Of a DNA stretch of 64,000 nucleotides, positions 43,067-51,978 are shown one piece after another (within the stretch, counting starts at the first letter, position 1; each line of letters begins with the position of its first letter). The notes beneath the pieces were generated by a model. The model was not told the DNA's origin, made no database searches, and worked only from the letters and a program-made list of their open reading frames with translations. The DNA lies in the NCBI RefSeq assembly GCF_003434305.1, contig NZ_QKKX01000056.1, forward strand, positions 18,960 through 82,959, in the 5' to 3' direction. A program made the position numbers and the translations under genes. The stretch is from Micromonospora sp. MW-13. Its GTDB lineage: Bacteria; Actinomycetota; Actinomycetes; Mycobacteriales; Micromonosporaceae.

Positions 43067-44650
43067 CTACAGCGGGATGTTGCCGTGCTTCTTCGGTGGG
43101 AGGGTTTCGCGTTTGGTGCGTAGCACCCGTAGCGCGCGGACGATCTGGGTGCGCGTCTCGTGCGGTCGGATGACCGAGTCGACGTAGCCGCGTTCGGCGG
43201 CGATGTACGGGTTGGCCAGGGTGTCCTCGTACTCGGCGATCTTCTCGGCCCGTACGGCGGCGGGGTCGTCGGCCTTCGCCAACTCCGAGCGGTACAGGAT
43301 GTTCACCGCGCCCTGCGCGCCCATCACCGCGATCTGCGCGGTCGGCCAGGCGAAGTTCAGGTCCGCGCCGAGGTGCTTGGAGCCCATCACGTCGTACGCC
43401 CCGCCGTACGCCTTGCGGGTGATCACGGTGACCTTCGGGACGGTGGCCTCGGCGTACGCGTAGATCAGCTTGGCGCCCCGGCGGATGATGCCGTCCCACT
43501 CCTGACCGGTGCCGGGCAGGAACCCCGGGACGTCCACGAAGGTCAGCACCGGAACGTTGAACGCGTCGCAGGTACGCACGAACCGGGCGGCCTTCTCCGA
43601 CGCGGCGATGTCCAGGGTCCCGGCGAAGTGCATCGGCTGGTTGGCCACCACACCGACCGGCCGGCCCTCGACCCGACCGAACCCGACCACCAGGTTCTGC
43701 GCGTAGAGCGGCTGGACCTCCAGGAACTCGCCGTCATCCAGAACGTGCCCGATCACCCGGTGCATGTCGTACGGCTGGTTGGCCGAGTCCGGGATCAGCG
43801 TGTCCAACTCCCGGTCGGAGTCGGTGACCGCCAGATCGGCCGGGGCCTCGAACACCGGCGGCTCGTCCAGATTGTTCGACGGCAGATACGACAGCAACGC
43901 CTTGACGTACTCGATCGCATCCCGCTCGTCCGCACCGAGGTAGTGCGCGTTACCGCTGCGCGCGTTGTGCGTCCGCGCGCCACCCAACTCCTCCATCGCC
44001 ACGTCCTCGCCGGTGACCGTCTTGATCACATCCGGGCCGGTGATGAACATGTGCGAGGTCTGGTCGACCATCACGGTGAAGTCGGTGACCGCCGGGGAGT
44101 ACACCGCCCCACCCGCGCACGGCCCCATGATCAGGGACACCTGCGGGATGACGCCACTGGCCCGCACGTTACGGAAGAAGATCTCGCCGTACAGACCGAG
44201 CGAAGCGACACCCTCCTGGATCCGGGCCCCACCGGAGTCGTTGATACCGACCACCGGGCAACCGATCTTCATAGCCAGATCCATCACCTTGACGATCTTC
44301 TCGCCGAAAACCTCACCGAGCGAACCACCGAAGACCGTGAAGTCCTGGGCGAAAACACAGACCTGCCGACCATCGACCGTGCCATAGCCGGTGACCACCC
44401 CGTCACCGTACGGGCGGGACCGCTCCAGCCCGAAGTTGGTCGACCGATGCCGCGCGAACCCGTCCAACTCGACGAACGAGCCCTCATCGAGCAGCATCCC
44501 GATCCGCTCTCGGGCGGTCTTCTTCCCCCGCGCGTGCTGCTTCTCGACCGCACGCGCCGACCCGGCGTGCACCGCCTCGTCGATCCGTCGCTCCAGGTCC
44601 GCCTGCCTACCGGCAGTGCTGTGAATGTCGATCCCGATCTCGGTAGTCAC
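43067..44650 (-). CDS. accB: Propionyl/acyl-CoA carboxylase beta subunit (carboxyltransferase)
   Basis: 527-residue carboxyltransferase that moves CO2 from carboxybiotin on AccA3 to propionyl- or acetyl-CoA. Conserved blocks: ARGKKTARERIGMLLDEGSF, GGSLGEVFGEKI, INDSGGARIQEG, MGPCAGGAVYSPA, FVDVPGFLPG and KAYGGAYDVM. The residue of the substrate-specificity position cannot be fixed by eye, but the overall sequence is AccD5/PccB-like. The GTG at 44650 is six bases after TATATT on the reverse strand (leaderless). Divergent from birA, which biotinylates its partner. Confidence 0.95.
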   Translation of the reverse strand: MTTEIGIDIHSTAGRQADLERRIDEAVHAGSARAVEKQHARGKKTARERIGMLLDEGSFVELDGFARHRSTNFGLERSRPYGDGVVTGYGTVDGRQVCVFAQDFTVFGGSLGEVFGEKIVKVMDLAMKIGCPVVGINDSGGARIQEGVASLGLYGEIFFRNVRASGVIPQVSLIMGPCAGGAVYSPAVTDFTVMVDQTSHMFITGPDVIKTVTGEDVAMEELGGARTHNARSGNAHYLGADERDAIEYVKALLSYLPSNNLDEPPVFEAPADLAVTDSDRELDTLIPDSANQPYDMHRVIGHVLDDGEFLEVQPLYAQNLVVGFGRVEGRPVGVVANQPMHFAGTLDIAASEKAARFVRTCDAFNVPVLTFVDVPGFLPGTGQEWDGIIRRGAKLIYAYAEATVPKVTVITRKAYGGAYDVMGSKHLGADLNFAWPTAQIAVMGAQGAVNILYRSELAKADDPAAVRAEKIAEYEDTLANPYIAAERGYVDSVIRPHETRTQIVRALRVLRTKRETLPPKKHGNIPL

Positions 44651-44759
44651 CCAGGGAATATAACGATGGTTCAGGACGCCCCCGGTGTGCAGTACGCCTC
44701 AGTGCGGGGCGCGCCGACGGGATCCGACCGGCCGCCGGGGCGGGCCGTAGGCTGGCGGA

Positions 44760-45635
44760 ATGCCCGGTTCCCCGTACACCGACCTGGACCGCCCGCCGCT
44801 GTCGGCGGCCCGGCTGCGCCGCGCGCTGGTCGCCCCGCACGGGCCCTGGCGGCACCTCGACCTGCGCGCCGAGACCGGCTCCACCAACGCCGATGCCGCC
44901 GAGGCGGCCCGGGCGGGCGAGCCCGAGGGGCTGGTCGTGGTCGCCGAGCGGCAGACCGCCGGTCGGGGGCGGCGGGGCCGGGCCTGGCAGTCGCCCGCCC
45001 GGGCGGGCATCGCGACCAGCGTGCTGCTCCGGCCGGGCGAGGCGGTCGCCGAGCGCGATTGGCCGGCGGCCCCGGCCGCGGGGTACGGCTGGCTGCCACT
45101 GCTCGCCGGGGTCGCGCTGGTCGAGGCGGTGGCCCGGCTGGCCGAGTTGGACGCCGCCCTGAAATGGCCCAACGACCTGCTGGTCGGTGATGCGAAATGC
45201 GCCGGCATCCTGGCCGAGGCGGTGTCCGGCCCGACGGCGGACCGGCCGCCGGCGATCGTGCTCGGCATCGGCCTCAACGTCACCCTGCGCGCCGACGAGC
45301 TGCCGGAGAACCCGACCGGCCTGCCCGCGACCTCGCTCCAGCTCGCCGGGGCGGTGGCCACCGACCGGGACCCGATGCTGCGCGCCCTGCTGCGCTCCCT
45401 GGCCGACTGGTACGACCGGTGGCGCTCCGCCGGCGGGGACGCGCTGGCCAGCGGCCTGCGGGACGCCTACCTGGCCGCCTGCGCCACCGTCGGCCGCCCG
45501 GTCCGGGTGCTGCTCCCGGACGGCGCGGAGCTGACCGGCACCGCCACCGGCGTGGACCCGGACGGCCAACTCCTTGTCGACACCTCCGCCGGCCCGCGTG
45601 CCCTCGCGGCCGGCGACGTGCTGCACCTTCGCTAG
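44760..45635 (+). CDS. birA: Biotin-[acetyl-CoA-carboxylase] ligase
   Basis: 291-residue group I biotin protein ligase without an N-terminal DNA-binding domain. The biotinyl-AMP site motif GRGRRGRAWQSP, the substrate loop GSTNADA, and KWPNDLLVGDAKCAGILAE are intact, with a C-terminal SH3-like domain. It attaches biotin to the AccA3 Lys near 548. ATG 44760 is six bases after TAGGCT (44748-44753): leaderless. Divergent from accB. Confidence 0.94.
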   Translation: MPGSPYTDLDRPPLSAARLRRALVAPHGPWRHLDLRAETGSTNADAAEAARAGEPEGLVVVAERQTAGRGRRGRAWQSPARAGIATSVLLRPGEAVAERDWPAAPAAGYGWLPLLAGVALVEAVARLAELDAALKWPNDLLVGDAKCAGILAEAVSGPTADRPPAIVLGIGLNVTLRADELPENPTGLPATSLQLAGAVATDRDPMLRALLRSLADWYDRWRSAGGDALASGLRDAYLAACATVGRPVRVLLPDGAELTGTATGVDPDGQLLVDTSAGPRALAAGDVLHLR

Positions 45636-45732
45636 CCGCCACGGCCGCCACGACGGAACCACCGCACCGGATGATCCGATTACGGGCGTCGACCGGCTAC
45701 GGTCAGCGCGTCCGTTCTGCGAGGAGGTTCCC

Positions 45733-46305
45733 GTGGCGTTCCCCGAAGACGTGCTCACCGAGGACGAGCACGTCGTGCTGCACCTGCACCCGCACTGGAA
45801 GGCGGTGGTGCGGCCGGTGCTGGTGTTGGCGCTCGCCGTCGCCGCCGTGCTGGCGGCCTGGCTCCTGCTCCCGGACGGCGAGGCCTCGACCATCGCCCTG
45901 TACGTGGTCGCGGGGCTAGCCCTGCTGCTCGTGCTCTGGTTGGCGCTCTGGCCGTTCCTGGTCTGGCGCAGCACGCACTACCTGTTCACCAACGAGCGGG
46001 TGCTGCTCCAGCAGGGGGTGCTCTCCCGGGACCGGCGGGACATCCCGCTCACCCGGATCAACGATCACGCGATGAGCCAGCGCTTCGTCGAGCGGCTGCT
46101 CGGCTGCGGCACGCTCACCATCGAGTCGGCCGGCGAACGCGGCCAGTCGATGCTGACCGACGTCCCCGGGGTGGACCGGGTGCAGACCAAGCTGTACGAG
46201 CTGGTCGAGGCGCACCACGACCGGCACTCCCTCGGCGACGGCGAGATGCGTGAGATCCTCGCCGACATGCGCGAGGGCAAACCCCTCCGCGACCCCTCCG
46301 CCTAA
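45733..46305 (+). CDS. PH domain-containing membrane protein
   Basis: 190 residues: two transmembrane helices (about 32-52 and 58-80) followed by a bacterial PH domain (STHYLFTNERVLLQQGVLSRDRRDIPLTRIND...). Equivalent to Rv3278c, which also neighbours birA in Mycobacterium. Role unknown; possibly membrane association. GTG 45733 follows GAGGAGG. TACGGT about 35 bases upstream may be the -10, so unlike many neighbours this gene has a leader. Confidence 0.88.
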   Translation: MAFPEDVLTEDEHVVLHLHPHWKAVVRPVLVLALAVAAVLAAWLLLPDGEASTIALYVVAGLALLLVLWLALWPFLVWRSTHYLFTNERVLLQQGVLSRDRRDIPLTRINDHAMSQRFVERLLGCGTLTIESAGERGQSMLTDVPGVDRVQTKLYELVEAHHDRHSLGDGEMREILADMREGKPLRDPSA

Positions 46306-46377
46306 CTCGGAAGTAGACCTACTTCCTCCCGATTAGGGCCGCTTCGCGAAGCGGAGTGGCAGCGACTAACCCCACCC
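46298..46377. repeat. 80-bp intergenic repeat, copy 1 (bidirectional terminator type)
   Basis: Identical to 61613-61692 over 80 bp. Contains GGAAGTAG-AC-CTACTTCC and the palindrome CCGCTTCGCGAAGCGG, begins in the last codons of the upstream gene (including its TAA stop) and lies before a convergent gene, as does copy 2. Confidence 0.9.
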
Positions 46378-46429
46378 TGCCCTCCCCCCACCGGCCCCCC
46401 TCCACCGGCCCCGGGGTGGGGTGGGTGGG

Positions 46430-47380
46430 TCAGGGGTGGGTGGGGCGGAGGGTGAACCAGCCGCGGAAGCGGGTGCGGAGCACCTCGCGGTCCGGGCGGT
46501 CGTCCGGCCCGAGGCGGAACATCGTGCCGGTGAGGCTGACCGTGCCGAGACCGGGTCGGGCGGTGGAGGGGCGGCTGCCCACCACGTCCAGGCGCACCGC
46601 CAGGCGGTCGCCGGCCCGCACCGGGGCCAGCCAGCGCAGTTCCTCCAGGCCGGGGGAGGCGTCGGCTGCGGCCCGGGCCAGCACATGATCGACGTACGCC
46701 CGCATGAAGAGGCTGACGGTGTAGAAGCCGCTGGCGATCAGCCCGCCGTGGTGGCTCGCGGCGGCCTGCTCGGGGTCGACGTGGTACCACTGCGGGTCGA
46801 ACCGGCGGGCGAAGGCGACCATCTCGTCGCCGTCCACCCGCACCACACCCAGGTCGAAGGTGCGCCCGGGGGTCAGGTCCTCGAAGAACAGCTCGGCCGG
46901 CGCGCCCGTGCCCGAGCGCACCGGAGGCACCACCGGGGACGGCGGGACCGCGCCGCCCGGCGGCGGCGCCGCCGCGCTCTCCTGGTGGGTTGCCGGTGCG
47001 TGGATGTCGCCGGTACCACCGACCTGGGAGAAACCGTCCGCGCCGGGATCGGCTTCCTCCGGTCCGGCGGGTCCGACGGTTCCGGTCGTCCCGGAGACGG
47101 TCTGTCCGGCCTGTTGCGGGCGAGCCGGTCCGGCGGTGGTCTGGCCCGGGACGGTCGGTCCGGTCTGGCCCGGGACGGTCGGTCCGGCGCCGGCGCGTCC
47201 GGCCTGCTCCGGAACGGTCGGTCCGGCCTGGCCCGGAGTGACCTGCTCCGGGACGGTCCGCTCGGGACCGGGCTGCGGCATGGCGGGGCCGGGACGACCG
47301 GAGCCGAACTCCGGCGTCGCGGGGCCGGGCTGGTCGGGGTCGGCCTCCGGCGTGGTGACGGTGGTCATGTCTCGGCTCAC
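46430..47380 (-). CDS. MaoC-like hotdog protein with low-complexity N-terminal tail
   Basis: 316 residues. The C-terminal 155 residues form a MaoC-type hotdog domain (FEDLTPGRTFDLG, FDPQWYHVDPEQA, HHGGLIASGFYTVSLFMRAYVD), of the 3-hydroxyacyl-CoA/enoyl-CoA hydratase-like superfamily; the family's catalytic Asp-His pair is at least partly visible (FDPQ, SHHGGLIASG). The first 160 residues are Gly/Pro/Thr/Gln-rich with GPTVPGQT repeats and look disordered. GTG 47380 overlaps the GtrA stop (GTGA). ATG 47368 is the alternative start. Confidence 0.8.
   Translation of the reverse strand: MSRDMTTVTTPEADPDQPGPATPEFGSGRPGPAMPQPGPERTVPEQVTPGQAGPTVPEQAGRAGAGPTVPGQTGPTVPGQTTAGPARPQQAGQTVSGTTGTVGPAGPEEADPGADGFSQVGGTGDIHAPATHQESAAAPPPGGAVPPSPVVPPVRSGTGAPAELFFEDLTPGRTFDLGVVRVDGDEMVAFARRFDPQWYHVDPEQAAASHHGGLIASGFYTVSLFMRAYVDHVLARAAADASPGLEELRWLAPVRAGDRLAVRLDVVGSRPSTARPGLGTVSLTGTMFRLGPDDRPDREVLRTRFRGWFTLRPTHP
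47138..47255 (-). repeat. 24-bp tandem repeats encoding GPTVPGQT units
   Basis: Two adjacent near-identical 24-bp units plus more diverged flanking ones inside the 5' part of the MaoC-like gene; length in multiples of three keeps the frame. Confidence 0.75.
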
Positions 47381-48087
47381 CGCCGCCGTCGGCGGGTGCC
47401 GGCGTGCAGTTCGTCGGCGAGTTCCGCCGCCAGCTCACCGTCGAGCGTGAGGGCGGCGTCGGCCGGTGCGGGCCGGCCCTGCGCCGGGGCGATGCCGTCG
47501 CGGCGGGTCGCCGCCCGGCGCGCGCCGGGTCGGGGCTCGGTCTCCTCCAGTTCGCTGACCGACTCGGCCAGCTCGGCGACCGGGTCCATCTCGGCCATCG
47601 TGTCCCATTCGTCCCGGGGAATGGTGTGCCAGGTGTCCGCCGCCGGCTCCGCCGGGGCGGGCTGGAAGACGAACGTCCGGTACGACCAGAAGCGGAAGAG
47701 CGTGGCCAGCAGAACGCCGCCGGTCTTCGCCCCGTTGAGGGCGAGCAGGCTGGTCATGCCGAGGCCGTACTTGGCCGCCGCCAGGACGCCGAGTTCGATG
47801 AGCAGGCCGGTCGCGTTGAACAGGAAGAACAGGACGTACTCGCGACGTAGCGCCGATTTCGGGCGATCCCGGTACGTCCAGTGGCGATTCATCAGATATG
47901 ACGTGATCGTCGCCACCACCGTGGCGATGACCGTCGCCTTGAGTTGGCCGTCCCGGAAAACGGTCAGTGCCAGCGCGTTGAACACCGCGTAGTTGATGAC
48001 GGTGTTGATGCCGCCGACGATGCCGAATTTGAGCGCCTCGTGGATGAACTTCTGCCAGCGCTCAGGCAGCAGACGGACAAGACGCAT
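47377..48087 (-). CDS. GtrA family membrane protein with acidic C-terminal extension
   Basis: 236 residues: four transmembrane helices of the GtrA fold (FGIVGGINTVINYAVFNAL, ATVVATITSYLMNRHWTY, FLFNATGLLIELGVL, LFRFWSYRTFVF), a family linked to polyprenyl-phosphate-sugar flipping, then a roughly 100-residue hydrophilic acidic/Ala-rich tail. ATG 48087 is seven bases after TAAGGT on the reverse strand: leaderless. A GtrA gene next to a PH protein and birA also occurs in Mycobacterium (Rv3277-Rv3279c). Confidence 0.85.
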   Translation of the reverse strand: MRLVRLLPERWQKFIHEALKFGIVGGINTVINYAVFNALALTVFRDGQLKATVIATVVATITSYLMNRHWTYRDRPKSALRREYVLFFLFNATGLLIELGVLAAAKYGLGMTSLLALNGAKTGGVLLATLFRFWSYRTFVFQPAPAEPAADTWHTIPRDEWDTMAEMDPVAELAESVSELEETEPRPGARRAATRRDGIAPAQGRPAPADAALTLDGELAAELADELHAGTRRRRR

Positions 48088-48149
48088 GCGCAACACCTTA
48101 GGCGAGGGGACGGGCCGGCTCGGCCCGGCCGGACGAGGTGGGCGGCAGG

Positions 48150-48698
48150 TCACGCCCGGGGGTCCCGGTCGTGGGCCGCTTCCGTGACGGTCTGGGTTCC
48201 CGCTTCCACGAAGACGAACCGTCGGTACGACCAGAACCGGAACAGCGTGCCGAGGCCGGTGCCGACGACGAAGCTGGCGATGTTGTCGGCGAGGGCGGTC
48301 TGGAACACGCCGGGCCAGAGGGCGCCGAGGCCGTACCGGCTGATCGCCAGGCAGGCCACCGCGATGCCCAGGCCCACCCCGTTGAAGAGGAAGAACAGCG
48401 CGTACTCGCGGGCCGGGTTGGAGCGCTGGCGGTGCCGCCACGTCCAGAACCGGTTGCCGACGAAGGCGACGGTCGCGGCGATCACCGTGGAGATCGTCTT
48501 CGCGGTGACCTGCTCCACGCCCCGGGCGTTGGCCAGGTAGTTGAAGAGAGCGAAGTCGACGATGAAGGCCACGCTGCCCACGGTGGCGAACTTGCTGAGC
48601 TCGCGGACCAGATGACCGAAGCGGTCGATCAGGGCGCGTGCCAGACCCGGGCGGGTCGGCGGGGGGCCTGGTTGGTCCCCGGTCATCGTCGCGGCCAC
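48150..48698 (-). CDS. Second GtrA family membrane protein
   Basis: 182 residues, four GtrA helices (FATVGSVAFIVDFALFNYL, STVIAATVAFVGNRFWTW, FLFNGVGLGIAVACLAI, LFRFWSYRRFVF) without the long tail of its neighbour. GTG 48698 is seven bases after TACGCT (leaderless); ATG 48686 four codons inside is the alternative. It lies 62 bases upstream of the first GtrA gene on the same strand, an apparent tandem duplication. Confidence 0.83.
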   Translation of the reverse strand: MAATMTGDQPGPPPTRPGLARALIDRFGHLVRELSKFATVGSVAFIVDFALFNYLANARGVEQVTAKTISTVIAATVAFVGNRFWTWRHRQRSNPAREYALFFLFNGVGLGIAVACLAISRYGLGALWPGVFQTALADNIASFVVGTGLGTLFRFWSYRRFVFVEAGTQTVTEAAHDRDPRA

Positions 48699-48845
48699 AC
48701 CGCCGAGCGTACCGGTTCCGGCCCCCGTGGGCGGGCACCAACGGACGACCGGCCGCTCGGCGCGCTGCGCGGGTGGGGGCCGGCCTGGCGTCGTCCGTGG
48801 GGTCGTCGGTCGTCGGTGAGTACACCGTAACCCGCGGTGCGCCAA

Positions 48846-49212
48846 TTGTGGATGGTGTAGCCGAATGGATGCCGCTGCCCCCGTCGCGCAGTTCCGGCGT
48901 CAGTTCACCGGCGGCACCACACCGTCCACCCGCACCACCCGCCGCGGTCGACCCCCGACCGCCCGCACCCCGGAGATCTCGGCGAAGGTTCACTGAAGAT
49001 TTGCGTGAAACTGCGCGTGAAAGCGGGTATCAGAACGCGATGCCGCAGCGTGGCCGTACCTTGTGCAGTTCTTCACAACCAGTCCCACTGACTCGCGACG
49101 TCGCCCGGATTACGCTGAGGCCAATCCCAGGTTTCCACGAAGGCGACGCCTCGCGCCGTCCCAACTCGTGCATCCCATAGATCGGTCAGCGTCGACCACA
49201 AGGAGATGTGTC
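48846..49212 (+). promoter_or_regulatory. pckG upstream region with candidate promoter
   Basis: No gene seen. TGACTC (49089-49094) and TACGCT (49111-49116) with a 16-bp spacer form a candidate promoter giving a leader of about 90 bases. A direct repeat GCGTGAAA occurs at 49003-49010 and 49015-49022, starts 12 bases apart, in a locally AT-richer stretch that could bind a carbon-responsive regulator. Confidence 0.45.
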
Positions 49213-51057
49213 ATGGTTGCTCCGGCTACCGTTCGGGGTATCGATCAGGCCCCGACGTCCCACCCCGAACTGCTCGCCTGGGTCCGAGAAGTAGCGGAAC
49301 TGACCACCCCGGACCGGGTCGTGTGGGTGGACGGGTCCGACGAGGAGTGGCGCCGCCTCACCGACGAGCTCGTCGACAACGGCACCCTGATCCGGCTCAA
49401 CCCCGAGAAGAAGCCCAACTCGTTCTACGCCCGCACCGACCCGTCGGACGTCGCCCGGGTCGAGGAGCGCACCTTCATCTGCTCGGTGGACGAGGCGGAC
49501 GCCGGCCCCACCAACAACTGGATGGCGCCGGCCGAGATGAAGCGGACGATGACCGAGCTGTACCGCGGCTCCATGCGCGGGCGGACCATGTACGTCATCC
49601 CGTTCTGCATGGGCCCGGTCGAGGCCGAGAGCCCCATGTTCGGTGTCGAGATCACCGACAGCCCGTACGTGGTGGCCTCGATGCGCATCATGACCCGGAT
49701 GGGCGCGAAGATCCTGGAGGCGATGGGCGACGACGCGGGCTTCGTCCACGCGCTGCACTCCATCGGCGCCCCGCTCGCGCCCGGCCAGCAGGACGTCGCC
49801 TGGCCGTGCAACGAGACGAAGTACATCTCCCACTTCCCGGAGACCCGGGAGATCTGGTCCTTCGGCTCCGGTTACGGCGGCAACTCGCTGCTCGGCAAGA
49901 AGTGCTACTCGCTGCGCATCGCCAGCGTCATGGGGCGCGACGAGGGCTGGCTCGCCGAGCACATGCTGATCCTGAAGATCACCTCGCCGGAGGGGCGGGT
50001 CTACCACGTCGCCGGGGCGTTCCCGTCCGCCTGCGGCAAGACCAACCTGGCCATGCTGGAGCCGACCATCCCGGGCTGGAAGGTCGAGACCATCGGCGAC
50101 GACATCGCCTGGATGCGCTTCGGCCAGGACGGCCGGCTCTACGCGGTCAACCCCGAGTACGGCCTGTTCGGCGTCGCCCCGGGCACCGACTGGAAGACCA
50201 ACGCCAACGCGATGCGGACGCTGGACCGGGGCAACTCCGTCTTCACCAACGTCGCCCTCACCGACGACGGCGACATCTGGTGGGAGGGGATGGGCGAGCC
50301 GCCGGCGCACCTGATCGACTGGAAGGGCAACGACTGGACGCCGCAGAGCGAGAACCTCTCCTCGCACGCGAACAGCCGGTTCTGCACCCCGATCACGCAG
50401 TGCCCGATCCTGGCCGACGACTACTACGACCCGAACGGGGTGCCGATCGACGCGATCCTGTTCGGCGGTCGCCGCCGGGACACCGTCCCGCTGGTCACCG
50501 AGGCCCGGGACTGGGTGCACGGCGTCTACCTGGGCGCGACGCTGTCCTCGGAGACCACCGCCGCCGCGTCCGGCGCGGTGGGCGTGGTGCGCCGCGACCC
50601 GATGGCCATGCTGCCGTTCATCGGCTACCACGCCGGTGACTACTTCCGGCACTGGATCGAGATGGGCAAGGGCGCCGACGGCGACGAGTCCAAGCTGCCG
50701 AAGGTCTACTACGTCAACTGGTTCCGCAAGGACGCCGAGGGCAACTTCCTCTGGCCCGGCTTCGGCGAGAACTCGCGGGTGCTCAAGTGGGTCGTCGAGC
50801 GGCTGGAGGGCCGGGCCGACGCGGTGGAGACCCCGATCGGCATGGTCCCGGCGCAGGACGCGCTGGACGTCGAGGGTCTCGACATGACCCCGGAGGACGT
50901 CCGGATCGCGCTGAAGGTCGACCCGGACGAGTGGCGCGAGGAGCTGCCGCTGGTCACCGAGTGGTTCGAGAAGTTCGGGGACAAGCTGCCCGGCGTGCTC
51001 TGGGCCGAGCTGGACGCGCTGCGCGCCCGGCTCGACGCGGAGCAGCCGACGCGGTAG
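49213..51057 (+). CDS. pckG: GTP-dependent phosphoenolpyruvate carboxykinase
   Basis: 614-residue PEPCK (GTP) converting oxaloacetate and GTP to PEP, the entry to gluconeogenesis. The kinase-1 loop FPSACGKTNLAML with its reactive Cys, the metal/oxaloacetate region GDDIAWMRF, the nucleotide-binding block PFIGYHAGDYFRHW and the substrate motif YGGNSLLGKKC are intact. ATG 49213 follows AAGGAGATG. Length is standard. Transcribed alone from its own upstream region. Confidence 0.97.
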   Translation: MVAPATVRGIDQAPTSHPELLAWVREVAELTTPDRVVWVDGSDEEWRRLTDELVDNGTLIRLNPEKKPNSFYARTDPSDVARVEERTFICSVDEADAGPTNNWMAPAEMKRTMTELYRGSMRGRTMYVIPFCMGPVEAESPMFGVEITDSPYVVASMRIMTRMGAKILEAMGDDAGFVHALHSIGAPLAPGQQDVAWPCNETKYISHFPETREIWSFGSGYGGNSLLGKKCYSLRIASVMGRDEGWLAEHMLILKITSPEGRVYHVAGAFPSACGKTNLAMLEPTIPGWKVETIGDDIAWMRFGQDGRLYAVNPEYGLFGVAPGTDWKTNANAMRTLDRGNSVFTNVALTDDGDIWWEGMGEPPAHLIDWKGNDWTPQSENLSSHANSRFCTPITQCPILADDYYDPNGVPIDAILFGGRRRDTVPLVTEARDWVHGVYLGATLSSETTAAASGAVGVVRRDPMAMLPFIGYHAGDYFRHWIEMGKGADGDESKLPKVYYVNWFRKDAEGNFLWPGFGENSRVLKWVVERLEGRADAVETPIGMVPAQDALDVEGLDMTPEDVRIALKVDPDEWREELPLVTEWFEKFGDKLPGVLWAELDALRARLDAEQPTR

Positions 51058-51094
51058 GTGCGATCCGCCCCCGCACGGGGCATCATCGGATTCC

Positions 51095-51955
51095 ATGAGG
51101 ACGGCCGCCGAGACCCAGGTCCGGCGGCCGTCCGCCGTCCGGGCGCTGACCACCCTGCTCGCCGTGACGGCGGCGGCCACCGTCGTGGTCGAGCTGCTCA
51201 ACTGGTGGTACGCCCCGGAGCAGGAGTTCGGGCTCGCGGTACGCACCGGCTGGGCGATGCTCCGCTCGCTCGGCTTCCTGGTGCTGATCGGGCACGTCCA
51301 CCGGGGCCGCACCGTGGCCAGGCCGTTCGGGCTGATTCTCGCCGTCACCACGGTCTTCGCCGTGGGCCGGCTGGTGGTGCCCCGGCAGGGCGTGCCGCCG
51401 CTGCCCGGGCTGCTCGGCTTCGCCCTGCTCGCCGCGCTCTGCGGGGCCGTGGTCTGGCTGCTGTACCGCTCGGACGCCGTCGCCGGCCACCTGGTCCGGC
51501 ACCGCAAGGGCCTGGTCGTCTCCGGCGGGACGATCTCCTGGCGGGAGGTCGCCCCGAAGCGCCCACCGGTCACCGGCTGGCTGCTCACCAGCCGCGTCGC
51601 CGCGTTCACGTACAGCCCGCTGATGCTGGTCCCGGCCCTGGTCGCCACCGGGGCGATCCTGGACGGCCGGCTGGCCGCCGTGCCGGCGGTGCTGTTCTGG
51701 TTCGCCGCCGGCGTCGGGGTCAGCTACCTCGTGCTGCTCTGCACCGCCTTCCTCATGCGCGGCCGGCGTTGGGCCCGGTCGCTGCTGGTGGCGATCACGC
51801 TCGGCGTGCTCGCCGTCGACCTGCCGCTGTGCTGGTGGCTGCTCGGCGTCGACGGCCTGATCCGCGACGGCGGGCCGTTGCTCGCCGCCGCCGCCCTGGC
51901 GTTGTACGGGTTGTGGCGCGCCGGCCGGGTCGAGGGGGCGGGCGCGCCGGGCTGA
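51095..51955 (+). CDS. Polytopic membrane protein, unknown function
   Basis: 286 residues with about eight hydrophobic segments, beginning with LTTLLAVTAAATVVVELL, and no recognised domain. It lies 38 bases after pckG and 24 bases before the reductase-like gene; transcription with the latter is plausible. No signal other than membrane topology supports a role. Confidence 0.7.
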   Translation: MRTAAETQVRRPSAVRALTTLLAVTAAATVVVELLNWWYAPEQEFGLAVRTGWAMLRSLGFLVLIGHVHRGRTVARPFGLILAVTTVFAVGRLVVPRQGVPPLPGLLGFALLAALCGAVVWLLYRSDAVAGHLVRHRKGLVVSGGTISWREVAPKRPPVTGWLLTSRVAAFTYSPLMLVPALVATGAILDGRLAAVPAVLFWFAAGVGVSYLVLLCTAFLMRGRRWARSLLVAITLGVLAVDLPLCWWLLGVDGLIRDGGPLLAAAALALYGLWRAGRVEGAGAPG

Positions 51956-51978
51956 GCGCACGCAACAGGGGAGGCGGC

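Noticed and set aside
47377..48993. 538-codon version of the first GtrA protein
   Set aside because: The upstream part is a shadow of the second GtrA gene; a leaderless-type start at 48087 matches the family N-terminus.
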